Assembly (NCBI RefSeq): GCF_014805625.2
Contig: NW_023998414.1
Location: 38,450,148-38,514,147, forward strand
DNA length: 64,000 bases
Source: Glossina fuscipes
Lineage: Eukaryota; Arthropoda; Insecta; Diptera; Glossinidae
Direction: 5' to 3'
Below are positions 1 through 13,197 of the stretch, one piece after another. How positions within the stretch are numbered: position 1 is the stretch's first letter; each line of letters starts with the position of its first letter. Under the pieces are notes generated by a model. The model had not been told where the DNA came from. It did not search any database and worked only from the letters and a program-made list of their open reading frames with translations. The position numbers were made by a program, and so were the translations under genes.

Positions 1-2190
1 TTGATGTTCATGCTTCATGTTTGACGTCCGTCCTTTGCTGAAGGGTATAAAAGTGCCGCCTGTAAAGTTTGTGTACAGTAAATATGCCTGATATTTTTAG
101 TAATGCATCATGTTTACTGAAGCGTATTTTTTTGATGTTTAAAAAGTATGCTTTAGAAATTTTATAAAGTAAATTTAGTGTCTAAGACAGGACGTTATTT
201 GCCAGCTCACTGTTATATACCTTTATTTTGAAATTTTTGATCGATGCACGTTTCTTTTTTTTTTTTTTTTTTTTTGCCTTCAATGTTTACATTCGTTGAA
301 CTAATCTCCCTTTAACGACCACTTTAAACTTGACGCAACAGTCTAAGTGGATTTTCGCTTAGTAAGTTTTAAAACTTATAAAATGCTTTCTACTTGAAGA
401 GCGGAAGAAACTCTTAAAGCAAAAATTCGAATATATTTTTATGAATAATATATATATAAAGGAAGGTATGTGATTAATTTAAAATTATATGGAAATGGAA
501 AAAATATTAAACGAAGCAATTGCAAATGCGTTGTTGATAATAATTTCTGTAAAAATAAATATACGCTATTTGTTGTTTTTTTCTTGAGTTAATCGATATG
601 ATAAATCCTATAATTAAAATGCACAGATGTGACACTGGAATTACCACACATGATCTTACATTCCATCATTCTTTCTTAAATGTTACACTTTGTCATGCGT
701 TAACTTATTGTAAACTGAGTGTTGAAGCTAAGTTCAAACTAATACTTGGAATGTTCACTCAATAGTGTCTAAGATGTGGATTTTTTAATAGCATAAGCTT
801 CATGTTTATATTTCAATGATGCACGATTGGGTATCGACTACACTCGACTATGACGGACGTTAGACTTTAGCTTAATATAGAGTAACGAAAATTTTCAGAT
901 ATGATTTTGTCAACAGTTTTAATTGAGCTATCTAAAGTTTATTTATTACAAATCATCGGAATGTGATTCCCTGATACATGAAACGCTCACTTTCGGTTTG
1001 CGGCTAAATCTTTGGTTTCTTCATATGTTAATTCACGTTTAAGTCAACAACAGTTGTTCATCAATTTGGTCTAACATGCACGAAGAGTTCCATAAAATTT
1101 ATATTTAAAGGCTTGTTATTTAATATGTGGGTTCAGTCGGGACATTTTAGTAATGATTTTGTCATTTCGATATTTGTATGACGTCTTTAAAGCGTCATTT
1201 TCGTTGTTGTATACATTATGAAAAAAACAAAATGATGAATGAAAATATCAATTGAATTCTGTTGCCGGCAGTAAATTATTAAATAAATGTCTAAGTTATT
1301 TAAATTTGGGAACTTCTAGCGGAAGAGGGACGAAAGTACGTCCAGGCACGATTAAATCGATTAAAAAGTTTATTATGATCAAGATTGAGATTGTAACGAT
1401 ACCCAAAGCAAGACTCTTCGGCCTGATATATAGATGTCAACACTGTTGACTGATCCTGCGATTTCTTGTGATATGTGATAACGGATGAAGCATGTACTCA
1501 TCCTTGCATACCCAAGTCAAATCGCCAGTCAGCCAAGCGGCCAGCAAAAGTGGCAGCCTAAAAGGTGCCCATCATTAAAACAGTTGTACTTTGTAAACTA
1601 ATTGGCGGAATGGCATAAAATTTTGACGCATTTCGTTTGAAAGTGAATACTATTCAGAAATCATGTGGATCTGACAATAGTCATGCCATAAATGGACATG
1701 GGTCGGGCACGCAACTAATTGATTGATGTGTTATTAAAGGCAATAAAAAGAAAGTTAAGAAATTGAAAAAGTATTGTAAGTTTGAGAGTTGACTCAAGTC
1801 TCCAGCTAAATGGTGCGTAATTTACTTCTTGTAAATGAATTTAAAGAGTTGTGCGTGCGTTGTGCAAGTTTTATGGCGATATAAAAGAAAGTACAAATAT
1901 TTTTCCTTACTACAAATAATCAGGTTTCTCAATATTTTTATCCAATCTACTCGTCCTGTCATTTTTCGACCTTCGCATTAAAAATAAGTTTACGTAAAAA
2001 TCTGAGTAACTTTTAATGTTTCTTTCAGATTCAGAAGACCATAATTTTATTGAAATGTTAAGCGTCCATCTATACATACATATATGTGTAAAACACTATA
2101 TGAATTATAAAAAAATTGTAGAATAAGAAAACTATTTTAGTTTTTTAATGTTTAAAGCCTTAGAAACCTATAGACAGTTATATTTATTTG
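1..2190. other. AT-rich stretch without recognisable gene
   Basis: It contains a T run at 255-275 and a somewhat more GC-rich patch around 1252-1580 with a 65-codon frame that resembles nothing I recognise. No splice signals frame that patch. I see no RNA gene or transposon ends. Confidence 0.5.
255..275. repeat. Poly(T) tract, 21 nt
   Basis: Uninterrupted T run in AT-rich DNA, one of many A/T homopolymers across the window; it could be the tail of a decayed retroposon. Confidence 0.85.
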
Positions 2191-2320
2191 ATTGAGCTTT
2201 GGGTAAAAAATTTCATCGAAATAACTTAAAAAATTGCGGGCAGAACGAACATAAGACAGACAGACGGATAGGCGGACAGGCAAGATAAGAGCGATTTAAA
2301 AAGTAATTCCGAATGTGTTT
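2191..2320 (-). repeat. Family A interspersed repeat, fragment
   Basis: It carries the family A core in minus orientation: a 'TTCATCGAAATAACTTAAAAA' type segment, then the GACAGACAGACGGA block, then a diverged 'agtaattccgaat' segment. Both ends are missing or too decayed to place. Confidence 0.55.
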
Positions 2321-5300
2321 TTAATTTTTAGTTTACGGCCATTACTTATAACCATCAGACCTAGTTTTCCTAGTTTGCCTCGCTGTTGCTATCCCAGTAA
2401 ATATTTACAATCAAAGGAAATTTACAAAGAATTTCCAAAACAACGCATATTTCGTAGTTTCTTTCCGTTTCAAGCTTTCATCTAATCTTTTCGATACATT
2501 AACGTGTAGTCGTTATATGTACGATGGGTACTTAAGTTTACTTATACAAAACATTGGACAAAGTTGACCATTACGTAGTCTACACCATAACGTTCAACGC
2601 AATTTTTTGCTTAATTTCAGAATGGCATACCAAGTAGTATACCTTTTGTTGCATCTGCTGCGAGTCGTTATTCGCGGATTAGAGCGAGAAACGTAGATTT
2701 ATGTGATCTAAGCTTACTGTTTACATATGAAACGAGACTTTCTTGCTATATAAAGATATATCCTTTGCAAGAAAGTTGACATGGAAGTACCTTCATAGAA
2801 TGATTCCATTTATAGCACAATTTTTTTTAACTCATTTCCTATTTCTTAACACTATTTTCGATCGATTTTTTTTTGAGAAATATTAAAAATTTTAAGTTAC
2901 TTCGGTATAATCAATCGCATGAATAACGATTGCAAAGAGTATTTTGATGCAATTCGTTTTCAATCCGATTTGTCTCTCAACTAAAGCATGCCAGGTTACC
3001 TATTGACTTGCATAAAAATGCCTGTAAAAGGTGTGACCTATCAATTCAAAACGATAATACAAGATCCAGCATCTTACGGATAGATGGGCTTAAATCGACT
3101 AAAAAACTCCTATCTGTATAATAAGAATAAATAGTTTTTCATATAATAAAAGATGGGTCAGTCCTAAGGCTTTCTAAATGTGTTGTATACACTTGAACAT
3201 ACTTTTTATACGCTACACTGCTTGTGGGGAATACAACAAGTAAATCCTTTTCATTTGTAAAGCTCGGAAAATTTCTTTGAGAAATTAGAAGAGAAATCCG
3301 TTCAATCAATTTCTTCACAGGCTTTCGATGAATCATTAAAAAAGGATTTTTTCTTCTTTTCCCTTTTCTTTTTTTCAATTTTCTTTTTTTGTAGCATAGA
3401 ATTCAACTTAATGGTTTCCTAAAGAGGCTTAATTCCTTATTTTTTTATATTTTTTTTTATTTTTTTTATCACAATGACAATATAAATGCCCAATTTTAGA
3501 GTCTAGTAAGTCAATTAATTGTGCGTTATGTCAACTAAACATTAATAAATAATGAAATTGTTTGCATAGCTTGAACAAATTTGACCTATAAATGGATTCG
3601 TTAGCTATTACGCATTAAGTTTGTTTGATTTGTTTTTTCGCTCATTAACTTATAGCACAAATTTCAATTTCTCTTTTTTGATATCTGACAGGAGAGTTAA
3701 GTTAAATGTTTGTTGCATGTAAAATTCATTCTCAAATATATTTTTTTAAAGAATTTCATTTCATCAAGATTTAGGTAACAATGTTTTTTTTACAGAAAGT
3801 TGAAACATGATTTCAGGCACAATTACAAAGTATTTTTCAGTTTTATGCAATACGAACTTTAAGCTCAATATTTGACAGTATTTTGTTAACATTTCCTAAA
3901 AAAAAATTTATTACATTTTCTTTGCACTTTAGCCCTTTTCTTTGGAACGTAAATGAAAGTACCGAAAAACAATGAAAGCAAGATAAACATACTATCGTAA
4001 GCAGAGTACACGCTTTTCTTCGATTCAAATTTGCCGCGCTTACACTATTTGTGTTATAAAGACTATCGAAAAAAAAATTTTCTTTTTCTTTTTTCGTGTA
4101 TATCTTCATTTCGTTGTAGATATATAATAAAAACTTTACTAAGAACATTTCTTCTTCATATGTATATATATCAAAGATGGCTGAGCACCGATATCAGCTA
4201 AAAATATCGAAAAAGTAAGAAATTTAATATGTATACGCAGTAAAAAATTTCGTCATAAATGTGGGCTAATAAAAATAATTCATTTTATATGCCAAAGTAA
4301 GCAACAAAAATGAACGTCTTTCCCTATATAAAATATACATCGATCAATAATTTCCAAGACTAAGAAAATCAATAAGATATATATATATATATATATATGA
4401 TTTTTTGTTTTCGATAAAACTCGATTTTATCATATTATCATCATAGTCACATTCAAAAACGATGATGAGTTGAAAGTTTCTCTAACATCTCAATGCCCTT
4501 CTTATAGCGAACGATTTGTCAAAATCCTTATGATCTCATCATTTAATTCAAATCTCCTTCCATTGAGTATCGTTTTGAGACGTGCAAGCATATTATAGTC
4601 AGGCAAGTCGGGGCAATTGTTCGAAATTCAATTAATTAAATTTTGCTCGCTCTAGTTATTGGGATGCATTGCGAATAAACGCAATAGAAAAATTAATTAT
4701 GTCATCCTCATCATAGATAATTAGTACACCGTCTTTTGATATTTTCATTTGATATCAGATATATCTTTTAATTACACTTATCGATTATCGATAATATTTT
4801 GTTGTGACATTTTCCGCGTTTAATGAACTAGCATCGTTTACGACTTCGTCTCTGAAGCTATTCGATAGTTTCATCGAGCAATTGTTTGTTTGACCACAAC
4901 ATCTTCTTAGCCACTGCTAAGGTATTTTCATGGCCAATGTACTTAAACATGCACACACGTATAGGGCTTTAATTATTATAAATAAAAATTATAATTTTAA
5001 TAATCAAAGCTTATTGCATTCCTTTATAGTGCGTAATAATATTTTTCCCACACTCTGTAAAGAATTCCGATAGAGAATTCGGGGAAAAACGATGCGGATT
5101 TTATGAAGAATTACTATTAGCATTTTCTAAATTGGCTTCATTTTCGTAAATCATGCAAACAAAAAATCAAATTGTTTTTCCCTCTTTCCGATTGGCATGA
5201 GATTGCTCTCATTCGTAAAGCAAAAGCTTGGCATAATTTCGAAGAATTGAAACAATTCCAATTTTATATAGAATTACATATATGCTGCGAATTCTATATG

Positions 5301-5337
5301 TGCATGTGTGCAACAAAATCATCACTAGTATTTAAAA
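2321..5337. other. AT-rich stretch without recognisable gene
   Basis: It holds pyrimidine/purine homopolymers, an (AT)n tract at 4377-4398, and two minus-strand frames (3139-3378, 3843-4148) rich in Lys/Phe/Ser that look like chance frames in T-rich DNA. No splice-bounded exon is seen. Confidence 0.5.
4377..4398. repeat. (AT)11 microsatellite
   Basis: Perfect AT dinucleotide tract. Confidence 0.9.
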
Positions 5338-5957
5338 ACAAGTAAGAAAGTTATATTCGGCACTGGCCGAATCTCGCGTAGCCTCCAATCTGCTTCTCGC
5401 ACTCTATTCTTCAAGTTCTTTTATTTGATACCCAATATATCGCTGGTATTACCAAGAAAAGATTTATCGCGGTCTCTACTATATTCATTTTAAAATTAAC
5501 CCATTTTTAGGCAGATAATATATGTATGTTCATTTGAGCAGTATACAAAATAGTTTTAAACATTCTGCCTTGTTTGTAATATGATAAATGAGCATAAAAC
5601 CTCAAAAAAAAAAAAAAAAAATGCAATTTAATTATTTGTAATTTTGAGTGGGTGTGGCCGATTAGTTCCATTTTTCGACCTATGGAGAGTAAAAAGTCTC
5701 GTGAAGCAAATGTGGAAAGTTTCAGCCTTTTAACTTTTATAATTTCCGAGGAGCGAGCAAAAATCCAAACATTTTTTGCAACAAAATCTGAGTTGCGATC
5801 AGTTTACGCCACCATTGCACGTTTCTCGTCTGCACAATTTGGCCCATTTTCAACACCAAACTGCGTGCAGAAACTGCTAATGTTACTACAAAATTTCCTT
5901 TTGCGTGTTACATATATTTTGGAAAAGACCCCCATTTTACGGTGGTGGGTATAAAAA
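5338..5957 (-). repeat. Family B interspersed repeat, long copy with ACAAGTAA head
   Basis: It begins with an ACAAGTAAGAAAGTTATATT head followed by a short hairpin (attcGGCactGGCCgaat), the typical start of short non-autonomous elements in fly genomes. It then contains a GGGTGTGGCCG segment and a block (about 5838-5910: tttggcccattttcaacacc...) that aligns with positions 40858-40930 and 31670-31720. It ends with ggtggtgggtata. The 100-codon frame inside (5652-5954) is a by-product of the repeat. Helitron/INE-1-like nature is inference from the head and hairpin. Confidence 0.55.
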
Positions 5958-7651
5958 AGTTTTACAACATTTTAATGATGCTTGGCCTATTAGCCCACTG
6001 TTAGGAGGTACAATTCGTTCATCGACCGTTACTTCGTAGACAAAATGCCTGTTTTTGTTCCCCTTTTATTAAGAGCTTTCGGAAGCTATTAGGAAAATTT
6101 CTCTTCTTAACCGACTTCAAAAGTCTGTTAATACTACACTTTTTTTATATCTCTTCTAAACAAAATGTACAAGCGATTGATTTGTCATGTATTGTGCAAA
6201 ATGTTTTTTTGGTTCTCCTCTGATCCTAACACAGCCAAGGATGGCGTAATTTTTCCGCTTCTACAAGTAAATAAATTTGCGGGTCGCCGCTCATATTTAC
6301 ATACACTACATAGATATATATAAAAAAAAAAAAAAAAAAAAAATTACAAGAAACTTAAGGTATTCGACCATTTCAAATTTTTCAATGCACGTTTCTTTTC
6401 TTTTTTGCTTGAAACGCTCCAGAAAATGCGGAAAACATATTCATTATCCACAACAAATGTAGTTTTCCGCGAAGAGATCATCTGCATACTATAATTACGT
6501 GCTGGAAAGTTGCTGCCTAATATTTTGTCCGTTGATTCTTAACTTTCCTAAACCACTTGCCGCGATATTTTGGGAAAACGATTTTGTGTTCAACATGTTA
6601 TTGTAGCTTTGCCTCGACGCGACTTGCATGGAGATATGAGGTTTAGAGCGAATCTTCTCCTAAGAATTTAAAAGTATAGGATGAACTTTAAATTAACTTA
6701 AATTATCGATTTTCCTGATCATTCGTAACACATAACCTCTAACATGTGCTCTTCTTCTTCTTCTATCTTCGATATATGCAACAAGAGAATAAGTTTCACG
6801 CATACAATCTTCGATGAAAGAGAGCGAGGAGAAGTCATTTGAATATGAAAAGGCATTTTTTTATATCTTTAAGATCGCAAACTAATGGATAAAATTAATT
6901 GAAAATTGACTGAAAACTTCATATGTTTATTTCGAAACACCTCGACTTTTTCAAAACGGGCCGGGGAAGAACTTGTACAATTTTCATTATTTTCATCCAA
7001 TTATTTTGACAGTTTCCGCAAAACAATACGTAAGAATTTTTCGATGATTCAAAAGCTTGCCAAACGCACGAGAATAAATATATTGAAAAATTCGATGTAC
7101 TGCTCTAGCTATAAACTTGTGAATTTTTGTTGTTTTTTTTTTTTTAATTCAAATTTGTACCAAAATAAATACGGTTGGCAGAGCTCATTTAATTAAAAAT
7201 GCGTTGCGAGCATGACTTCCGCGTTGTCATTTTGTAATATTTTATAAAAATAATTCTTGCTTTTGCTTAAGTATAAGCATAATACCCGCCTGCGAATATT
7301 ATTATTATTTTGTTATATTTCCTTTCATCTCGAAAAAATGTGCAAAAAATGTTATAGTGTCTTCCTTCCGTAAACTAAATGAAATCTTTATCGACGATGT
7401 ATGCCTTGTAAACTTACCACAACTCAAGATATTAATGAAGGAACGACTCACGTAATATTTTCGTAGTGTCTGACGCGCTAATAATCGCCCATTAAGCGTT
7501 AACATAAAGTGACATTCTGTTAATTATATTTTTGAAAAAGATCTTTGGTCTTCATTTAATCGAATCCTGTTAAAGTTTTAACAGACACCTACTAAATATT
7601 GGCTTTGTGCCTTTGGCATAAGTATAATTTTATACCTTTCATATGGGTTTA
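5958..7651. other. AT-rich stretch without recognisable gene
   Basis: It has a 22-nt A run (6322-6343), a cttcttcttcttc stretch near 6750 and a plus-strand frame at 6906-7196 of low-complexity composition without splice or family support. Confidence 0.5.
6322..6343. repeat. Poly(A) tract, 22 nt
   Basis: Uninterrupted A run following a short TATATA stretch. Confidence 0.85.
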
Positions 7652-7915
7652 AAATCAAGTAAAACGATTATACCAGGCCGGCACTCACCGTAAAATACCC
7701 TATACTCGTACACAGTTACTCATATCACGCCCTTTCGAAATAAGCCGTTAAAAAGGAAAAGTGGTCGTAAAAGTGATCCAATCCGAACCATTTTCACTAG
7801 GATTCATCTTTGGGCCCAAACACGTCCGTGTACCAACTTTCATCAAAATATCTCAAAAATTGTGGGCAGAAAAAAATTAAAGTGCATGGACGGACAGACA
7901 AGCGATGATTTCTCT
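7652..7915 (-). repeat. Family A repeat, head half
   Basis: It starts with a tCAAGTAAAACGATTATAcc head and GGCCGGC hairpin. It continues through 'ataccctatactcgtacacagtt', the 'gatccaatccgaaccatttt' segment and 'tttgggcccaaacacgtc', and stops after the ACGGACAGACAAG core at about 7900. The tail half is absent; a second copy in the same orientation begins about 150 nt later. Confidence 0.7.
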
Positions 7916-8060
7916 CATGAAAATTTTTATGAATATTTGTTATTTTACACGCTGCATTGTATTTCTACAACGTTTGATAATTAGCAGCAATAGCGTCTTG
8001 TTTTGCATTGTAGTAGGACGGGAATCCACCTTCAAATACACCATATATTTTTCAAAATAA

Positions 8061-8300
8061 CATATGATATGGGAAATCGAAGAAAATGTGGTCCAATTCG
8101 TACCATTTTCATAGGGCTGCGAAATATCTTAAAACGTGTTGGCTGTAGTTGGAATACAACAAAACAAAGCGGACAGACGGACAGACAAGATAATTGATTG
8201 GTATAATAAAAGCTGGCCCTATGTTTAAGTCTTTCCGCGTGTTGCGCACATCCGCCCGAATTTAATGTACCCTTGTAGGATAGGTGGTGTAGGGTATAAT
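8061..8300 (-). repeat. Family A repeat, tail half
   Basis: It covers the 'ggtccaattcgtaccattttc' segment, the GGACAGACGGACAGACAAG core, 'gattggtataataaaagctgg', 'ttgcgcacatccgcccgaatttaat' and the terminal 'ggtggtgtagggtata'. The terminal section is well preserved. Confidence 0.75.
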
Positions 8301-9659
8301 GATTTCATCAAATTGATTGCGTCAGTATATTTTAGAGAGTGAATTCCACAATGTCCATTTTTATTTACTTTTTTACTTGCTTTTTTGTTGTTGTTGTAAA
8401 CCACCAGCGACACAGAGGATGTTCCCTCTACGCAAGCAGGCACGATAGTGGTCGGGAATGGTTGTAGGTAGAGAGGGATTATAAATAACTTGAAATGAAT
8501 AAAATTTTTCATTTTCATGATTAGTTGGATTAAACCAATGACTTACTCTAATCTCTGTTACATTGGTAAAGCAACGTTTCATTCGAATCCAGCAAAAAAA
8601 AAAAAAATCAATAATCATATTTCCATACAACTTCCTACCAGATCACAACGATCCATCAACTGTAATGAATGTAAAGGTATTTCAAAAATTACTTTAGAGT
8701 TTTCTTTACTTTAGCGACTGAAGCGACTTTGTCGAAAATTTGCCGGATGGTGAATGTACGAAATGTAGGCCGAATAGGTTCACTATTTTTATACAATCTC
8801 TATACGCGGCCCAATAGTTCAATTTCTGTTAATGATCACCCAAGCAAGACTAAGCATAACATAAATATCAATTTTAACGAAGAAAAAAAAAAAGAAAAAA
8901 AAGCCTTTATTTACCTTATCCTTTGTATTCTCTTTCTTACGTAGTTGTTAGCAAGTCTTTACATACACAATTTCAATCTGTCCTACTAAGTTATTACCTA
9001 AACAGTTTTTAAAGCTCAGAGAAATATGTAACATTCTTTGTATGCTATTACTACGAACTTAAGTGGATTGTGCGACTAAATCTTACTTTATTCTTTACGC
9101 CATGCCATTCCCTTATTTAAACAATGCTATATAAATCATTTACTTAAAAAAAAAAAAAAAAAACAGAAGAAGACTTCTAAATATTTTTTCTTAAAGCAAA
9201 TATGCAAGTATTAATTAAAAGTCATCAGGAAGGAAGAAATGAACTTATGGCTTTACAGATTTACTCTTCACAAGGAATTCCTACAATAAATGGAATTAAG
9301 GCCTTGAAGTTGATTAAAAACCATTAAATGAAATTCAATAGAGAAAAATTAGCCATTAAAACGTCAACTTTAGCATACAATAACGAAGGTCACATTTTCC
9401 ATTGCTAGCAATATATATATAAAAGCTGGTCGAATCTTTTATACTCACCCTTTTTATGTGAAAGTAAAAAAAAAAAACAAAAAATAAAAGAAGAAAAATT
9501 AAATTTCGTTACTCGTTATTATTGGTCGGCCGTGTTTTAGGTTTTTCTATTTTATTATATACTAACGGACTATAGGATCATCGGGCGATAGGAATTAATA
9601 AACAATGCGGAAAAAACCCCAATTTTCCCCAATTGATGCTCTCAGTTTATGTTGTATTG
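8301..9659. other. AT-rich stretch without recognisable gene
   Basis: Includes a moderately GC-rich patch at 8380-8480 with a TTGTTGTTGTTG run next to 'ggatgttccctctacgcaag', probably part of another dispersed repeat, plus several A runs (for example near 9147-9163). Frames here overlap each other on both strands and look like chance. Confidence 0.4.
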
Positions 9660-9957
9660 TAGTCATGTTCTCTGACCAGTTTGGCCCCACTTACTCAATA
9701 TCAATCTGTCAGAATTTCCAGTGTTCTCATGCCGTGCCGCAAATGTGGCACGGCACATACGTTCCTTTTGCTGATTGAGAAAATTTTTACCGTGCAGATC
9801 TCCCCAGTTGTGACTAGTCGGCACACGGGCCTAGGTAGGTTACAATTTGATTTTTCTCACAAATTTTTATACCCTTTAAAGTTTCCATCACAATGCTGCA
9901 AACTTTTTGATTGCATCAAATATATTCGCAGTTTTCGGTGGTGGGCATATAAAAGGA
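9660..9957 (-). repeat. Family B repeat, diverged copy
   Basis: It opens with a 'ccagtttggcccca...tcaatatcaa' block and ends with 'ttttcggtggtgggcatataaaa', matching the end of the copy at 5338-5957. The middle is more diverged and includes a short local hairpin (gtgccgcaaatgtggcac). Confidence 0.5.
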
Positions 9958-10553
9958 TGCCTTTTTAATTATATACCCTGATATTAAAGACAAATTGGGT
10001 AGTGAAGGTGGTTATGTTCAAATTAATATTAATGTGTAAACAGATTTCAATATTAAGCGTAATTATTCGAATTTCCCTGTAGTTGCTGAGTGGGTTTCGT
10101 TGTTATATTAATGCATAAACGTTAATGGGTCATGTGTATTTTATGTAGGTATTAATAAAAACGATAGCAACATTTTTATCAATTAATAATTAAAATGACT
10201 GATTAAGGTCAGCACAGTAAGGACACTATTCATTTTAGTTTATAAAAATATTTTCGTAGCAAAGCGCTGAAAATACACTTTAACTAATCATCGTAATAGC
10301 CGTAACTAAATTGTTTTGTTTTCATACCGATCTCTTTCTTCTTTAAAAAGGATTAAAACAAAATATTTTTTTTTTTATTTATTTATTAATTTTTTTTTAT
10401 GTACTAATATAAAAAAATGAAACCATTTAATAACTTACAGTTCGTTCGCACTTAAATTATTCATTATTGTATGCATTAAATACTTGCGTATACTTTGATC
10501 ATCTTTTCCCTTGAAAGAGCGCATCTATTAAAAAAATTGTTATAATATAGATG

Positions 10554-11430
10554 TTAATTAAAATATTTTCGATAATTTTTTACAACTTTCTGGCCACATG
10601 GCAATACCGTGTCGGAAAAACGATATTGATTTGGCAGCGATCGACTCGCATTTTCGCATTTCTTCAGCACTTCCAAACCAAACATGCCAGCGAAGCCATA
10701 CTGCATTGATCTGAACAAGTGGTAAGCAGAAGGTGCTATGTCTGATGCAGATGCTGGGTGGGGCACAATTTGCCGCATTTGAGCTGCAATAGCGTATGCA
10801 TGACAACGCTAGCAACATGTGACCGCGGATGACTTTGCATCTGTTAATCGCTATTGCTGGTCTTTTTTAGAACAATACGCCGTTATATTCGTTTAAATGA
10901 TGTCGGCAGACATCTACAGTGACAGTTTCATTCGGCTTTAGTCGCTCGTTATACACAACACCTTCCTCATCCCACTATATGGTCATGTATATTTCGCTTC
11001 GGTGTCGTTGTGGATGGCTCCCCCGGCCTAAGCCGTGACCAAATCCACTTTTTATCGCCGGCCACAATAGGCGGCAGACAACTTTTCTTTTTTTTTGCCT
11101 GGCAAGCAATAAAACCGCGATGTTGTAACGCTCCGATACTTGCCAGCGCATGTGAAGATCTAGAAACAGTTGATACATCTACTGCTAAGATTTTCGAAAA
11201 TTTTGCATATCATTATCTTCGAACTTTGTTGGTCCTCCACCAGGCCGTCGTTAATATCAAAATCGCCACATTTAAACCTCTGGACAATTGGGATATGATA
11301 AAGTGTTTGATGGGCTTGGGCAGCCCAGGTCTTTACACTATACGTCAGTGCATGAATTATTACAATAAAACGATCACAACATGGTTTCTGAGATCTTGGA
11401 GTAGTTCCATGCCAAAAAAAAAACTCCACT
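10554..11430 (-). pseudogene. Degenerate mariner transposase (copy 1)
   Basis: Reading the minus strand from high to low coordinates gives recognisable mariner-family blocks in the right order. They are an N-terminal 'RFKCGDFDI' (like the RFKNGDFD block) near 11270, a decayed catalytic block 'GDKKWIW' followed by 'PGEPSTTTPKRNIH' near 11000-11060, and a C-terminal 'IAPSAYHLFRSMQYGFAG' near 10700, ending at a stop at 10554. Mariner transposases cut and paste DNA at TA sites using a D,D34D triad. Here several frameshifts and stops break the frame, so it is dead. I could not place terminal inverted repeats. The overlapping plus-strand frame 11010-11522 is a shadow of this element. Confidence 0.85.
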
Positions 11431-11532
11431 TGTGGGAAATTTTACTTTTCCTGCTCAATTTCAAGGATATTGCTGCTAACTCCTTAACTGTGATAAACAA
11501 AAGACGCGTTACGATATCTTAAAATCAAATAA

Positions 11533-11919
11533 TCGAGAGACTTTAGTCAGCAAACCATTGATGGCGACGATAAAGCTGAATATGCATGGGATGTTCAACT
11601 GGACGCGATGTATTATGGATTGTTCCACACAATTGAAGCCATCACCAAAGGAATGCTATCAACAACAATTAATGCAATTGGAACATAAAATGAATACGAT
11701 CTACCAACTGTCATGATATCTTGGGTTTTCAGTACAAACAAATTTGACCTCATGTACCGAAAGTGGCTTAGGAAATGTTTGGATATCTAATCTCCGCGCT
11801 GTTATCAGCATCCAATTAATACACGTTTCAATAGCTCAAATATATGTCAACCAACAGTCGAAGATATGACTAAAAGAATGAGAACATGTTCTATCAACTC
11901 CGTGGCACTGATTTATTAG
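11533..11919 (+). pseudogene. Unidentified fossil reading frame with two internal stops
   Basis: One frame runs for 128 codons with only two in-frame TAA codons (11686-11688 and 11788-11790) before a TAG at 11917-11919. In DNA this AT-rich, about ten stops would be expected. The translation has ordinary, mixed amino-acid composition, for example 'DDKAEYAWDVQLDAMYYGLF' near the start and 'QPTVEDMTKRMRTC' near the end. I do not recognise the family. It lies just beyond the N-terminal side of the mariner remnant but on the opposite strand, so it is not part of that transposase. It may be a processed-gene fragment or a piece of another transposon. Confidence 0.5.
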
Positions 11920-12702
11920 ATGCTTTACATAATACAGTTAGTTGTCCTCCGTCGCTAGTTTCTAAGAAAGCATAAGCATATTTAGTCATTATGTAAATGG
12001 AATGCTTTAAGAAATTGTTTACAGTGAATAGAGAATACCGATAATTTTTTCTTTTGTTATTATTGTTATTTTTTTTTTTATATAATAAGTTTAAAGTAAG
12101 TAATTTTTTTTGTTGGATAAGAAAATAAATATTTCTTTCAAGGTTGATTAGATAGAAGGCAAGCAAGCATTATTCTCTTTTGATGTTCTGTTGTTGATAA
12201 AAGCAAAATTTAAAATGCAGTCACTTTGATATTCCATAGAACTTGGTAGTGTATTATATATTCAAGAGATGCGGTTAATGCTCAATTTGAGCTGTCTCAG
12301 GATTGAAATGAAAAAACAACGTAAAAAAAAAAAAAAAGAAGAAAACAAACATACTAAACTATCCACATTTAAGTAATGTCCTAGAAGAAAGGAAAACCTC
12401 TAACTCATTCAGTTAACAGTAAAGTCATTCACAAAAGGCATTCGGCATGACAAACCACCAGCAACAAGTTGAATTATGGTTGAAATAAGCAAAAGGGAAA
12501 GACATTTTTTCTTTCGTTCTTAACGTCACTAGTCAAACATGTTGCATTTTATCACTCATACGCAGTGCTATTGCGAAGTTTTGCACTAAAGAATGTACCT
12601 GGTATTGTTTGTAGTCACATATCCATATATGATTGCGCATAAACGTATGTAGATTGTCTGACATTGAATGCTTTCACAATTTGTTTAAAATGACTTGAAA
12701 TT

Positions 12703-12736
12703 AAAAAAAAAAAAAAAAAATAATAATAATAATAAT
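12703..12736. repeat. Poly(A) followed by (TAA)n
   Basis: An 18-nt A run merges into a TAA trinucleotide repeat; this resembles a microsatellite born from a retroposon tail. Confidence 0.8.
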
Positions 12737-13100
12737 CATTATAAAGCAACTGGCGTTGTGGATAGAAAATTTTCATTTATACAAGAATTTTACAAAACAA
12801 ATTCAACTAAAACCCCATGAGCAGAATTTAACTACAAATAAACATTATTGTGTTAAAAGGTGTAAGAAAATTCAAACCAAGTCTATGATATTGATTGCAC
12901 TTTAGTTTTATTTCATATTATTTTAGGCCTTCGAATGTACAGATCATAGGAATTGCTTTTCCAGTTAATACAAAGCAGGACAAAAAAATTTCACTTTTAT
13001 TTATTTTCTTTACAATATTAGTTGTCTCCAACAGTTCAATTCAATAATTGAAGCACCTTTCATAATTGTTCAACAATACTCAGTAAAAAAAGAGCATCAA

Positions 13101-13197
13101 GTTTTTTTTTTTTTTATTTTTAATTTTAATTTTTTTTTTAAAAATTTTAAAAAATTTTTTTAAAGTTTTTTGAACCTTTTTTTTTTTTTTTTTTTTT
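13101..13197. repeat. T-rich low-complexity zone
   Basis: Alternating T and A blocks almost free of C and G, including two long T runs. Confidence 0.8.

Noticed and set aside
5652..5954. 100-codon plus-strand frame
   Set aside because: Lies wholly inside a family B copy; homologous segments elsewhere have no shared open frame.
11010..11522. 170-codon plus-strand frame
   Set aside because: It is antisense to the mariner transposase remnant, whose conserved blocks read on the minus strand.
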